A DNA stretch of 64,000 nucleotides from Psychrobacter sp. WY6 (GTDB taxonomy: Bacteria; Pseudomonadota; Gammaproteobacteria; Pseudomonadales; Moraxellaceae): contig NZ_CP049902.1 of the NCBI RefSeq assembly GCF_018448495.1, forward strand, positions 1,302,001 to 1,366,000. The letters are read 5' to 3'. A program made the position numbers and the translations under genes. Shown one piece after another: positions 26,735-39,477 of the stretch. The notes beneath the pieces are model-generated. The model worked only from the letters and a program-made list of their open reading frames with translations, was not told where the DNA came from and did not search any database. Each line of letters starts with the position of its first letter. Positions within the stretch are counted from its first letter, which is position 1.

Positions 26735-26762
26735 TTGCGTCTTTCAAAAAATTTGATAGAAT
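26735..26762 (+). promoter_or_regulatory. sigma-70 promoter of the tRNA-tuf cluster
   Basis: TTGCGT (26735-26740), 16-base spacer, TAGAAT (26757-26762). The first tRNA begins 23 bases after the -10 box. Confidence 0.65.
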
Positions 26763-26784
26763 AGCCACCACTTTAAGAGAACAA

Positions 26785-26860
<76 letters not shown>

Positions 26861-26927
26861 TCTCTCTTAAAGTAGCTTTTTATGAATCTGTCTTAAACTA
26901 AAGCCATTTTTGTTTAAAGCAACCTAA

Positions 26928-27011
26928 GGTGGGATTGGGGAGCGGTCAAACCCAACAGACTGTAAATCTGTCGCGAAAGCTTCGAAGGTTCGAATCCTTC
27001 TCCCACCACCA
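26928..27011 (+). tRNA. tRNA-Tyr (anticodon GTA)
   Basis: An 84-nt gene with the long variable arm of a class II tRNA. Acceptor arms GGTGGGA and TCCCACC, discriminator A and encoded CCA. The anticodon loop CTGTAAA carries GTA. Confidence 0.97.
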
Positions 27012-27095
27012 TACTTTTTTAAGTTTGTCATAGCGCCAAGCATACTCTTTATACTTAATGACTCTCGATTAGAGTCCTCTTGAATAAGAGTAATT

Positions 27096-27169
27096 GCGGG
27101 TGTGGTATAATGGTAACACCTTAGCCTTCCAAGCTAATGACGCGGGTTCGATTCCCGCCACCCGCTCCA
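27096..27169 (+). tRNA. tRNA-Gly (anticodon TCC)
   Basis: A 74-nt gene with acceptor arms GCGGGTG and CACCCGC and encoded CCA. The anticodon stem-loop TTAGCCTTCCAAGCTAA carries TCC. Confidence 0.97.
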
Positions 27170-27286
27170 TATACAACATCGCAAAGATTATCAATAAATC
27201 ATCACGACAGTCAGTTTTAGTATTGCTGTATCGTGATATTTTTTTTAGTAAATCCATAAGTTGTTTTTTGTGGTTATTAAAAACAT

Positions 27287-27361
<75 letters not shown>

Positions 27362-27878
27362 TTTTGTTTAAACCTCTTGTGTTTGCTTTGCCATCTTTAA
27401 ACAGTTCGTGTCGATATCGAAATTACAAATATTGAAAATTATAAATTACAGTGTAGCAAATAATATTTAAGGGTGACACTGAGGTGTTGCCTTTTAGTGC
27501 TGTCAATTTATCAAGCTATCAATACATGAGTAATTATCTAAAAGTATCTAAGACAAAATTATTTAAGATAAAAGTATCTAGGTTCGGCAGGCTCCAATAT
27601 TATTAATGATTTACACTAAGATAAAGTAGTGCAACAGCGATAATGTAATATCCTGCAATGTTCACTAGATTAAAAAATACGTATAATGCTTAAACCTATG
27701 TGTGCAGCATTGAAATGCATGATCTGAGCACATATATACAGTCGTAAAGTGATCAAACAGTTTTAGTAGATAAGCCATAGCGTCAACGGTTTGATGGTTC
27801 TGTATGCATCATGAGCCGTCAAACAGCTATTCACGATCTTTGATTGATAAAGATTCACCAAAAAAAGAGGAAATACCC
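27362..27878 (+). promoter_or_regulatory. 517-bp leader between tRNA-Thr and tuf
   Basis: No gene is seen. AAAAGTATCTA occurs twice, near 27539 and 27571. A perfect TATAAT at 27682-27687 about 190 bases before tuf is a possible -10 box, with a poor -35. In the gamma-proteobacterial arrangement tuf can be read through from the tRNA promoter; the long spacer here suggests that it also has its own promoter. Confidence 0.4.
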
Positions 27879-29054
27879 ATGGCAAAGGCCAAGTTTGAAC
27901 GCGTAAAGCCACACGTCAACGTCGGTACAATCGGACACGTTGACCACGGTAAAACAACCCTAACAGCTGCCATCGCAACTGTAGCAGCAATCACCTCTGG
28001 GCGAAGCAAAGACTACGCGTCTATTGACACAGCACCAGAAGAAAAAGCACGTGGCATCACCATCAAACTCACAGTAGAATATGACACCCCAGCACGTCAC
28101 TACGCTCACGTCGATTGCCCAGGTCACGCCGATTATGTTAAAAACATGATCTGGTGCCGCTCAAATGGACGGCGCAATCCTAGTCGTATCAGCAACTGAC
28201 GGCCCAATGCCACAAAACCCGTGAGCACATCTTGCTTTCACGTCAGGTTGGCGTACCGTACATCATCGTATTCATGAACAAATGTGATGTTGTTGATGAC
28301 GAAGAATGCTAGAACTCGTAGAAATGGAAGTTCGTGAACTTCTTAATGACTACGACTTCCCAGGTGATGATACAATCATCCATGGTTCAGCGACTGAAGC
28401 CCTAAAAGGCTCACAAGAAAAGTACGGCCAACCAGCGGTTGTAGAACTTCTTAACGTTCTTGACACCTACATCCCAGAGCCAGAGCGTGACGTTGACAAA
28501 GCATTCCTAATGCCAATCGAAGACGTATTCTCAATCTCAGGCCGTGGTACTGTGTAACAGGTCGTGTTGAATCTGGTATCGTACGCGTAGGCGACGAAAT
28601 CGAAATCGTCGGTATCCGTGACACTCAAAAAACCACCTGTACTGGTGTAGAGATGTTCCGTAAACTGCTTGACGAAGGTCGTGCAGGCGAAAACTGTGGC
28701 GTACTACTACGTGGTACTAAGCGTGAAGACGTCCAACGTGGCCAAGTACTCGCTAAGCCAGGTTCAATCACGCCGCACACCAAGTTTGACGTGAAGTATA
28801 TGTTGAGCAAAGAAGAGGGTGGTCGTCACACACCATTCCTAAACGGCTATCGTCCACAGTTCTACTTCCGTACTACTGACGTAACTGGCGCAATCCAATT
28901 ACAAGACGGTACTGAAATGGTAATGCCTGGTGATAACGTTGAGATGGGCGTAGAGCTTATCCACCCAATCGCTATGGACAAAGGTCTTCGCTTCGCAATT
29001 CGTGAAGGCGGCCGTACTGTAGGCGCTGGTGTTGTTGCTAACGTACTAAACTAA
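27879..29054 (+). CDS. tuf: elongation factor Tu, with four or more frameshifts
   Basis: A GTPase that delivers aminoacyl-tRNA to the ribosome. Start [20 protein letters not shown] with GAGG at 27867-27870. Motifs: [10 protein letters not shown] (G1), [12 protein letters not shown] (G3), [10 protein letters not shown] (G4), GSATEALKG (G5 region). Domains 2 and 3 are present to [14 protein letters not shown]. Breaks: about 28149 ([13 protein letters not shown] has lost bases), about 28215 (extra A in CCACAAAACCC), about 28305 (DDEELLEL garbled), about 28552 (GRGTVVTGRV has lost a T). Two internal stretches, [10 protein letters not shown] and [11 protein letters not shown], deviate from the near-invariant ITSGGEAKDYA and ITINTSHVEYDT without changing frame overall. 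Such damage to EF-Tu must be sequence error, unless this is a dead second copy. Confidence 0.95.
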
Positions 29055-29090
29055 TCTATCAGTCTCAGTAATGAGATTGTAAGTTAGTCA

Positions 29091-29126
29091 AAAAAAAGCC
29101 ATCCTTGTTTAAGGGTGGCTTTTTTT
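29091..29126 (+). terminator. Rho-independent terminator after tuf
   Basis: AAAGCCATCCTT and AAGGGTGGCTTT arms around a GTTT loop, with a T run, about 40 bases after the tuf stop codon. secE/nusG, which often follow tuf at this locus, are absent. Confidence 0.9.
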
Positions 29127-29234
29127 GGTTACAAAACAGATAACGGCATAATCAATATTATAATGATAAATATTTGAAATACAGTAAGTGCTATTGTATT
29201 TGGGTTTGTATAAATAATAGTAAAAGGATACATA

Positions 29235-29724
29235 ATGTTGATGATAAAGATTTTATCAACCCAAAGTGTAGATTTTGAGCAAGTGCTGCAAGCAGTAGCG
29301 GATATTGAAGCCATCGTTCAACCGCAAGATGCTTGGGGCTATCAGACATTGGTGGAATCACTCAAGATAGCATGCATCTGCTGATCGTTTATGAGCAAAA
29401 AGACAATATTAATTAATACTACTGTGACAGGCTATTGTTTATATCAAGTGATTTTTGAACAAGCGGAGATTTTACGTATTGGCACTCATCCTGATTATCA
29501 ACGTCAAGGTATTGCCTCACAAATTTTTGCCAGATTGAATACAGAATTGAGAAAGCATCAGGTGGAGAGCCTTTTATTAGGTGCGCGCAGATAATACGCC
29601 TGCGATAGCCTTATATGAGCAGCAAGAATTTGCTCTCATTCATAAGCGTAAAGGGTATTACCAAACTCCCCATCAACCAGCTATTGATGCCCTGATTATG
29701 CAGCGCCTGTACGTCCGAGAATAA
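29235..29724 (+). CDS. GNAT acetyltransferase, RimI-like, frameshifted
   Basis: About 163 residues if repaired. ATG 29235 has AAAGGA 6 bases upstream and gives MLMIKILSTQSVDFEQVLQ. Breaks lie near 29360-29370 (to DSMHLLIVYEQKDN), near 29410-29440 (to TVTGYCLYQVIFEQAEILRIGTHPDY) and near 29580 (to VRADNTPAIALYEQQEF). The acetyl-CoA-binding loop is IGTHPDYQRQGIASQIF, and the C-terminal NTPAIALYEQQEFALIHKRKGYY is typical of ribosomal-protein alanine acetyltransferases. The exact substrate is not certain; other GNATs share these motifs. Gene symbol withheld because the N-terminus is weakly similar. Confidence 0.7.
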
Positions 29725-29787
29725 TGAATGGTATCGAATGGAGCCAAATAAACCCGCAGAATAGTAGATGGGTCGGCACTTTTATCA

Positions 29788-30222
29788 TTATTGGGTGGGT
29801 ATTTTCTTTTTACAGATTTCAATATTGAGTTTATAGTCATTATCTACTTTCATACGCTCAAGAACATCGATGCGTTCGCTTAATAGTTCTACCATGAGGC
29901 TGATATTGGCTTGCTGTTTTTGTATTTGCGCCAATTTTTGCTGAGTAAGCATCAGTTGTAAATCAACATCCAATTGACCATCGTAATAATCATTCAAGCT
30001 GTCTCTGATTTCAGTGAGTGTAAAGCCAATCGCTTGCGCACTTTTGATTAGCTCAATACGTTCGATACATTCTGGATGAAACTCGGTATATAAACGCGAG
30101 CCTGCCTGACGCTTACGAGATTTTAGCAAGCCCAGTTGGTCATAATGACGAACGGTATCTTTGGTTGTTTGAGCTTTTGTTGCCAGTGTTCCAATCAGTA
30201 AGAACGATGTGTCGGGTGCCAT
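29788..30222 (-). CDS. MerR-family transcriptional regulator
   Basis: 144 residues. N-terminal winged helix: FLLIGTLATKAQTTKDTVRHYDQLGLLKSRKRQ, with AGSRLYTEFHPECIERIELIKSAQAIGFTLTEIRDSL, the MerR recognition region and its hallmark RLY. A coiled-coil dimerisation helix follows (LAQIQKQQANISLMVELLSERIDVLERM). The C-terminus has a single Cys (IEICKKK) and lacks the Cys pattern of metal sensors, so the effector is unknown. No target gene is evident beside it. The frame is intact. Confidence 0.85.
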   Translation of the reverse strand: MAPDTSFLLIGTLATKAQTTKDTVRHYDQLGLLKSRKRQAGSRLYTEFHPECIERIELIKSAQAIGFTLTEIRDSLNDYYDGQLDVDLQLMLTQQKLAQIQKQQANISLMVELLSERIDVLERMKVDNDYKLNIEICKKKIPTQ

Positions 30223-30318
30223 GATAACCTCGTCGGTAGGTAGCAGTTGATAAGGTACGAGTTAATAAAGTAGCGATTAACAAACAGACATAAGCTATCA
30301 ATCACTTAGTCATCGTAT

Positions 30319-31128
30319 TTATTTTAAGATAAGCTGCCAAGGTTCTATGGTATCAAGTAACGATACGGCGAGTGGTTTATGAGAGTTATTTTGCCATTTG
30401 ACAGTGCTATTAGCCGTTAACAGATCCAATTGAGTCAAAAAGTCAGCACGCGGTAGCGTGGTTGCACCCAAGCTCATCAAATGCTCATTTGGTAGCTGAC
30501 AGTCGACCAGCGCCACATGGCTTTGTTCACATAAGCGCATTAAACCCCAAAATGCGAACTTTGAGGCGTTAGAGGCGATATGAAACATCGATTCGCCAAA
30601 GTAAATGCTACCTATTTTTAGACCATAAAGCCCGCCAATGAGTTGCCCTTTATCATTCCAAACTTCAATGCTATGTGCAAATCCTTGTGCATGCAGTTCG
30701 GTATAAGCCTCAATCATTTCTTCATGAATCCAAGTATGTTCGCCCTCGGGCTGTTCATTATTGAGGCGATCACTGCGCGGTAAACTACAGGCATGAATAA
30801 CGTCATCAAAAGCTTGATTCAGGGTTAATTGCCAACGCTCGCGGATGGCTTGCTTACGCAGCGACTTGCTTGGCTTATAATTGGTTGGCACCATCACACA
30901 GCGCGGCTCTGGGCACCACCATGCAATTGGTTCATCTTCATTAAACCAAGGAAACAGACCTTGCGCGTAAGCAGAAATTAATGTTTCGGCTGCCAAATCT
31001 CCTCCGACAGCGACGATGCCAATGCCGTCAGGATCAACCGTTAAAGGGTCAGGAAAGTCATAACGCCCAAGACTTTTTAAGGTCTCAGGCGTGATGTGCT
31101 CATTGTTGTATTGAGAGAAATTACCCAT
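30319..31128 (-). CDS. aat: leucyl/phenylalanyl-tRNA--protein transferase
   Basis: Adds Leu or Phe to N-terminal Arg or Lys of proteins in the N-degron pathway, cytoplasmic. 269 residues, intact. Family motifs: PDPLTVDPDGIGIVAVGGDL, ISAYAQGLFPWFNEDEPIAWWCPEPR, HTWIHEEMIEAYTELHAQGFAHSIEVWNDK, GGLYGLKIGSIYFGESMF, ASKFAFWGLMRL, DCQLPNEHLMSLGA. Its ATG directly abuts the trxB stop codon (TAAATG), so aat is translated from the trxB transcript. In many gamma-proteobacteria aat and trxB are close neighbours. Confidence 0.96.
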   Translation of the reverse strand: MGNFSQYNNEHITPETLKSLGRYDFPDPLTVDPDGIGIVAVGGDLAAETLISAYAQGLFPWFNEDEPIAWWCPEPRCVMVPTNYKPSKSLRKQAIRERWQLTLNQAFDDVIHACSLPRSDRLNNEQPEGEHTWIHEEMIEAYTELHAQGFAHSIEVWNDKGQLIGGLYGLKIGSIYFGESMFHIASNASKFAFWGLMRLCEQSHVALVDCQLPNEHLMSLGATTLPRADFLTQLDLLTANSTVKWQNNSHKPLAVSLLDTIEPWQLILK

Positions 31129-32738
<1,610 letters not shown>

Positions 32739-35700
32739 GTGATATCAGCACCGCTTATTGAGTATTTAAAAAAGGGAATATTTACCCTCCTTGGGTTAAT
32801 ACTGGCCGTCTATCTATTTGTCATTTTGATGACATATACCAGTAACGATCCCAGTTGGTCGCATATCAGTAGCGATATGACCACGATTAATAATGTAGGC
32901 GGCGAATCGGGTGCTTGGTTATCTGACTTGCTTTATAGCTTCTTTGGTTTTGGTGCATGGTGGCTGCTGGCGTTTGTGGTTTATGAGTCTATCCTTATTT
33001 GGTGGGACAACAAGCCAACGTTTTGGCTGATGCGAGTGGTTGCTTATGTGTTTTTATTATTAAGTGCCAGTGCGTTGTTTGCACAATTGGTGGCGTTAGT
33101 ACAGCAATTGACCAATCCAGGAACGCTAGGGCTGGAAAGCGTGGCTGGTGGCATTATTGGGTTTGAATTACAGGCGCGTTTGGCACAGCTTTTATCGCAG
33201 TGGGGGAGTGTGATTTTCTTGACGGCATTCGTCATTATTACCGCGACTTTTGCTTTTAATATTCATTGGCTAGCGATTTATGAGAAGGTTAAGGCGCTAT
33301 CGTGGCTGGGCTCAGGGGTGAAGCATCAGGGTAGGATGCACGATAGCGTGTCAACCACGCCAGAAAATATCAATGCCAAGCAAAATGATGAAAACATAGC
33401 CAACAGTAACGCGAAAAAAGACGCAGCCGATCACGAGCAGCTGCCATTTGAGTTACAAGTTGCTGGCAATGCTCAAGCCGTAGACAACAGTGGTCGGTTC
33501 AGCAATGTGTTGTCAGAGTTTTTGGCAACGTCAGGGTTGGCTGAGAGCGTTAAAGCTTCTGTAGTTGCCGCAACACAAGCGGCGATGCCTAATTCAGCTG
33601 CTAAATCTAGTCGTGAGAATAGTGAACCTGTTCCTGTCTCAGTAGAGACACCTAGCAATACTGTTCAAAATCTAGCAAGTCATACGAATACATCGACGCC
33701 GTCAAGTCCTGCCATGACTACTATCCGTAAAGTCGAGCCAAGCTTTGCTTGGAATGACGCCAATACTGTCGATGACTTGTTAGCTAGCGAGCAAATGGCT
33801 TATCACGCTAATAATATGAACACTTCTGATTCAGCTGCTACTACTTTTGTATCTGCTGATAGCAATACTGAGTCGTTAGAGACTGTGGTACCAGACTCTA
33901 CAGCGATATCAGCCGTAGAGATGTCCGAAGCTCAATCAACAAGAACTTGCCGTCAACAGCTCAGCCATCAATAAATGAGCTGGTATACGGTGAGACGGCT
34001 GACGAAACGGATAATGAGCCTAAATCGTTCGAGTTAGAGGATAACGTGGAGGCCGTTGATATACTGGCCGATGCATGGTTGGCAGAGCATGCTGATGTCT
34101 CAACATCTACAGTCATGCAGCCTACAGAAATAGGGCAACCTGCAGGAACAGTACAAGTAGACGATATGGGCGAGCTGCCCAAAGCAGTAGTCACAGCGCC
34201 TGAGACAGACTCATCTAATAGCGAAATGAACGACTTTACTGATAGATGGGTTGATGAAGAGCCTGAACTGTCACGATTTCGAGCCTTCTTCTGTACCTAA
34301 TGAAGCGAGTATCGCCAAAGCAGTAGACGTGGTTGAACCAGTTGCTGATATGACGCCGACCAATACGCCACCGTCTAATCCTAAACTGCCGCCTACGGTA
34401 GTAGAAACCCGCGTCACAGCATCAGCTATTGAACCAATGGTTGCGCCTAAACCAACGGTAAGTTTTGCGGTACCTGAGGGCGATAGTAGCAATCATATCA
34501 CTGACATGATGCCAGAGGATGATAGCGCTGAGGATGTCAATGCGCCCGTTATGCCAGATATTAGTGATGATGCCGCCTTCAGTCAAAAATCACGTTCGAT
34601 GCAAACGGCTGCCTATCGTAGTAGCCTAACGCCTATTCCAGAGATTTCTATTTTGGATAAGCCAGACCCTGATCGTAAGCCCAGTTATACCGTCGCCGAG
34701 CTTGAGCAATTATCAGAGTTACTAGAGATTAAGTTACAAGAATTTAATGTAAAGGCGAATGTGGTCAACGCCATTCCGGGTCCTGTTGTCACCCGCTTTG
34801 AAGTCGAGCTTGCTGCTGGTGTAAAAGCCAGTAAGGTTACCGGTATTTCACGTGATTTGGCGCGCTCGTTATCGATGGCGTCTTTGCGTGTGGTTGAAGT
34901 GATTCCGGGTAAGCCGTATATCGGTATCGAAGTACCCAATAAGCAGCGCGAAATGGTACGTTTGATTGAGCTACTGAATACCGAAAAATTCCAAGATCCC
35001 AAAGCTCAAATCAGCATGGCGATGGGTAAGGATATCGGTGGTAATGCCATCATTACTGACCTTGCACGCGCGCCGCATATGTTGGTTGCTGGTACTACAG
35101 GTTCGGGTAAATCGGTATTGGTCAACTCGATGCTATTATCGATGCTACTCAAATATACGCCAAATGAGCTGCGTCTCATTTTGATTGATCCAAAGCAGCT
35201 TGAGCTTGCCAACTATAATGATATCCCGCATCTATTAACACCAGTCGTCACCGATATGACTGAAGCGGCCAGTGCTTTGTCATGGTGCGTGGCAGAGATG
35301 GAACGTCGCTATCAACTGATGAGTTTGCTCAAAGTGCGTAAGCTTAATGAGTTTAATAAAAAAGTCATTGCTGCTGAAAAATCGGGCAATCCGATGCTTG
35401 ATCCTTTGTGGCGACCTAATGACAGCATGAGTATCAGCCAAGCACCGAAGCTAAAAACCTTGCCGATGATTGTCATTGTCGCGGATGAGTTTGCCGATAT
35501 GATTATGCAGGTTGGTAAACAAGCCGAAGAGCTTATCACCCGTCTTGCACAAAAATCACGCGCAGCAGGGATTCATTTAATGCTGGCTACCCAGCGTCCA
35601 TCGGTCGATGTAATTACTGGCTTGATTAAAGCCAATATTCCTGTGCGGGCGGCACTACGAGTGAACTCAAAAGTAGATTCGCGGACGATTCTGGACAGTG

Positions 35701-36107
35701 GCGGTGCCGAAGACATGCTGGGTAATGGTGATATGCTCTTTCTAGGACCTGGGCAAATTGAGCCAGATCGTGTGCATGGTGCCTATGTCAGCGATGAAGA
35801 GGTCAACCGTGTTTGTGACGCGTGGCGCGAACGCGGTGCGCCTGATTATATTGATAATATGGCAGGCAACTTTGAACTGTCTAGTCCTAGTGGCGGTGGT
35901 AGTACGGCGAATGCATCTGGTGAGGATGACGATCTTTATAACGATGCTGTGGCCTTTATTATGGAGACGCGAAAAGTTTCTGCTTCTAGTATCCAGCGTA
36001 AATTTAGCATCGGCTATAACCGTGCCGCACGTATCGTAGATTCCATGGAGGACGCGGGGTTGGTCAGCTCAATGGGCAAAAGCGGTAAGCGTGAGCTATT
36101 AATGTAG
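32739..36107 (+). CDS. ftsK: DNA translocase FtsK, frameshifted twice in the linker
   Basis: A septal DNA pump that clears the terminus and activates XerCD. About 1120 residues. A GTG at 32739 gives MISAPLIEYLKKGIFTLLG, followed by four membrane segments within the first 190 residues. A long low-complexity linker (Ser/Thr/Asn/Glu/Asp-rich, about 200-600) holds both breaks: near 33945-33960 (into STAQPSINELVYGE) and near 34265-34280 (into HDFEPSSVPNEASIAKAV). The motor is intact: KPSYTVAELEQLSELLE, Walker A HMLVAGTTGSGKSVLVNS, MIVIVADEFADM (Walker B), AGIHLMLATQRPSVDVITG. The DNA-reading gamma domain ends the protein (AVAFIMETRKVSASSIQRKF...GKRELLM). Confidence 0.95.
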
Positions 36108-36128
36108 CGTTTAGACTTTATTAGACAA

Positions 36129-36166
36129 TAAAAAAGACGAGTCACAGAAGTGGTTCGTCTTTTTTA
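36129..36166 (+). terminator. Rho-independent terminator after ftsK
   Basis: AAAAAGACGA and TCGTCTTTTT outer arms with an inner pairing of GTCAC and GTGGT, followed by a T run, about 20 bases after the ftsK stop codon. Confidence 0.85.
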
Positions 36167-36322
36167 TCGGAAAAATATGATAACGCTCATGTCTGAATGA
36201 CCAATCAGTTTTTTTATCAATTATCAGCACTCGTTTTTTATACTAAACTGACCTTTGTTGATAGCATAAATATCACTCAATTTTCAGAAATTTTAGGTTT
36301 ATTACTCAGCAAGGACGCTACT

Positions 36323-37812
36323 ATGTTTAAAGAATATACCCAATATGATGCCATAGCATTGGCGGCATTGGTCAATGCAGGTGAAGTCAGCGCTAAAGAG
36401 TTGTTAGATGCTGCCGTCTATCAAGCCAATACACTCAATCCCAAATTAAACGCCATCATCCATCGTTTTGATGACCGTGCTTATCATGCTGCACAGGCGG
36501 GATTACCCTCAGGTATATTCAATAGTGTGCCTTATCTGCTCAAAGATTTGTCATTTAGCTTTGCCGATGAGCCAATCACGATGGGCAGTCGTAGTGTTAA
36601 TATCATCTCTGAGAGCGACAGTGAAATCGTCAAGCGAATGAAAGCCACAGGTGTGAATACCTTTGGCAAGACCAATACGCCAGAATTTGGTTTAATCATT
36701 ACCACTGAACCAAAAGCCCATGGTGCGACTCATAACCCTTTCAAAAAAGGTTACAGCTCTGGCGGTTCATCGGGCGGTAGTGCAGCATCAGTAGCGAGCG
36801 GTATCGTACCGATGGCGGGCGCGGGTGATGGTGGTGGCTCGATACGCTTCCCTGCTGCTTGGTGCGGCGCGTTTGGACTCAAACCCAGCCGTGGTCGTAA
36901 CCCGATAGGCCCTAAATTCGGGGAAGGCTGGGAAGGTGCAGTCGCAGATCACGTGATTACCCGCAGCGTACGTGACAGTGCCGCGATGCTCGACGCTACA
37001 AATGGCGCAGAGATTGGTGCGCCTTATGTCATCGCGCCACCTGATGGCACATTTTTGCAAGCTGCGATGCGCGCACCAAGGCAATTAACCATTGCCTTGC
37101 ATCAACAGCCATTGATTGCCAATACTGTGGTGGATAAAGAAGTGTTAGCCGTATTAGAGCAAACGGCTAAGCAGCTAGAAGCCATGGGTCATCGCGTCAT
37201 ACCCGCTGAGCCGAATATCAATATCGAGCAGTTTTGGCATGACTTTATGGTGGTGGTCTGCACCCATACCGCTTTTACCATAATATTGAGCGTGACTTTG
37301 GGGCAGAACATATCAAAAACCTAGAGCCACAAACCTACAATATGGCATTGCTGGGTCGCTCATTATCAGCCGTTGATTTGGCGCATGCTAAGCATGGTTG
37401 GCATCACAGTCAGTATCAAACTGGCTTGCTACTTGAAACCTATGATATGATTTTATGTCCGACCGTGCCGACACCTTCAGTTAAGCATGGTGTATTGCCA
37501 CCAAGTGTTATGGATGAAATGCTCATGCGTAGCGCAGGATTGCTCAATAAGGGCATCGATATGGGTAAGTATGCCTTTAGCTCAGGTATGATCGAAAAGC
37601 TTAGTCAGCCTGTGCTGGGCAAAATGGCCTTTACACTACTGGGTAATATCACGGGATTGCCAGCGATGTCATTACCGGTAGGAATGAGTAAAAAAGGTTT
37701 GCCAATTGGGATGCAGCTGATTGGGCGTATGAATGATGAAGCGACATTATTCAGTGTGGCAGGGGAGATGGAGCGAGCAGGGTTGTTTACCAAGGCAGCC
37801 TTTGAGAAGTAA
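36323..37812 (+). CDS. amidase (amidase signature family), frameshifted
   Basis: Hydrolyses a carboxamide; the substrate is unknown. About 496 residues. ATG 36323 has AAGGA 9 bases upstream; an open frame runs further upstream but has no such site. The Ser-cisSer-Lys triad is visible: Lys in [32 protein letters not shown], and [22 protein letters not shown]. The frame changes near 37255-37280 (HDFMVVVC to [15 protein letters not shown]). The C-terminal half has [16 protein letters not shown] and [27 protein letters not shown], as in bacterial amidases similar to 6-aminohexanoate-cyclic-dimer hydrolase. It is not GatA: no gatB/gatC are nearby. Confidence 0.87.
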
Positions 37813-37843
37813 GTTTGCATTCTATCGATTAAGTAATGATTAC

Positions 37844-38735
37844 TCAATCAAATCGATAAATATCCATGCCCAAGCTATGATGCGCCATGCTTTGATGGAC
37901 AACTGAGACACGCTGACCTGTACCTAAGGCAAAAAACAATGGCAACAGATGCTCGTCACTCGGATGAATATCTTTATAGTCAGGATATTGCTGCCAATCT
38001 AAAGCACTAGGAATGTCTGTTTTGAGCTGTTGTAGCAGCCATTGCTTAAATGCTTTAGCCGTTTGGTCAACACTATCTGCTTGCCAGCGTAATGCTTGCA
38101 GATTATGGGTAATGTTACCTGAACCAATGATAAGTATTTGCTCTTCACGTAGGCGCGCTAGCTGCGCACCCAATTGATAACAGGCGATACTGTCATAATG
38201 CTGCGGTAGAGAAACCTGTACGATAGGTATCTCAGCCTCTGGATATAAGTGGCTGAGCGGTGCCCACCCCATGATCGCAAGCCCGCACCGGATTGACGCT
38301 ACAAGTAATACCGCGTGCAGTGAGCTGCTGGGCAAGGGATTCAGCAAGTGCTGGCTGACCAGATGCAGGGTATTGAAGCTCATATAGCTCAGGTGGAAAA
38401 CCTGAAAAATCGTGCCAAGTCTTAGGTTGCGGATTACTGCTCATTTCGAGTTTGGCGGATTGCCAATGCGCTGACATAATCAGGATGGCACGTGGCTTTG
38501 GTAAGTTTTGCCCAATACGTGCCAGTGCACTGGTCGTGGCAGATTGCTCAACAGCAAGCGTGGGTGCGCCATGCGAGATAAACAATGCTGGTAGCTTAGC
38601 CACATTTGACCCTAAAGCAGATACATCTGTCCAAACGCTAGTCGCCGTAATAGGCGTTGACGAATGAGAGTACGAGTCATCAGGCTGATGAATTGAATGA
38701 GGGGCGTTAGGTGTCGCATGTTTTGGATATTTCAT
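37844..38735 (-). CDS. LigB-type extradiol dioxygenase (4,5-DOPA dioxygenase/YgiD family), frameshifted
   Basis: A ring-opening dioxygenase of the DODA family. About 297 residues. After a polar N-terminus of about 45 residues come ALFISHGAPTLAVEQS (metal His), LIMSAHWQSAKLEMSSNP, HDFSGFPPELYELQYPASG, then the active-site stretch AxDHGVWAPLSHLYPEAEIPIVQVSL. That last motif is broken near 38265-38280, where the raw frame reads ACDHGVGTAQPLI. The rest is intact: ILIIGSGNITHNLQALRW, HPSDEHLLPLFFALG. YgiD opens L-DOPA in vitro, but its physiological substrate is unclear. It lies 31 bases from the convergent amidase gene. Confidence 0.83.
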
Positions 38736-38876
38736 GTAGCGTTTATTAGGGCGCGCCGCGATTTTTCAATCGCTTCTATCATTGATATTGTTGCCCATAA
38801 ACTATCAGCACAGAATATCGGCAAAAAATATTAGCACAGAGTATAGCAGTGTTTAATGACTGCTTAATTACCACGA

Positions 38877-39348
38877 TTAAGGATGATTGTTGTTGATACT
38901 CATCGCGCGATACAATTGTTCCATTAGCACAACACGTACCAACGGATGCGGTAATGTCAGCGCTGATAGTGACAATTTTACATCGGCTTTGGCTATACTT
39001 CTGGCGATACGCCGTCTGCACCGCCGATCACCAGTGCATATCATCGCCTTGCTGCATGCCATCAGCTAATTTATCAGCCAGTCCTTCTGTGGAAATCATT
39101 TTACCTTTGACATCCAATACCCATAGTTGCTCACGCCCTGAGGCATTGTGAGCGGCTAATATTGCCTGTCCTTCTTGCTCACGGTATTGTGCCAAATTGG
39201 CATCAGACGGGTTTTTTGCACGCTTTGCGGCAGCAATTTCCACGATTTCTGTGCTGAGCATAGGCTGGATACGCTTAAAATACTCATCGAACCCCGTCTG
39301 TACCCATTTAGGCATTTTATTACCGACGGTTAAAATCCTTACTTTCAT
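38877..39348 (-). CDS. rlmH: 23S rRNA (pseudouridine1915-N3)-methyltransferase, frameshifted
   Basis: SPOUT-class methyltransferase acting on helix 69 of the large subunit. The start [16 protein letters not shown] is at 39348. Body: [52 protein letters not shown]. The SAM-binding knot [13 protein letters not shown] appears in a different frame after GDDMH (break near 39010-39020). A second break near 38990-39000 leads to [32 protein letters not shown]. The raw end NNNHP at 38877 is probably short: family members end HPYHR, and with one more indel HPYHRGN would end at 38864. A longer start at 39375 is possible but atypical. Confidence 0.88.
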
Positions 39349-39477
39349 AGCCAGTACCACTTTAATTTTAGTCATTAGTAAAATGTAACAAAAAAATTTT
39401 ACGCTTAAGTGAACGTAACAAACAAGATTCTACGAAGCTTTTTTTATGCTTTACTAATCTTGGATAAACAATAGGTC

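Noticed and set aside
27879..29054. tuf as a genuine pseudogene copy
   Set aside because: Outside the indels the sequence is near-invariant EF-Tu with a good ribosome binding site and terminator. Single-base indels of the same type hit single-copy essential genes nearby, so error is more likely, although a dead duplicate cannot be formally excluded from this window.
36197..36322. Upstream extension of the amidase reading frame
   Set aside because: No family similarity, no ribosome binding site; ATG 36323 has AAGGA at proper distance and gives the normal N-terminus.
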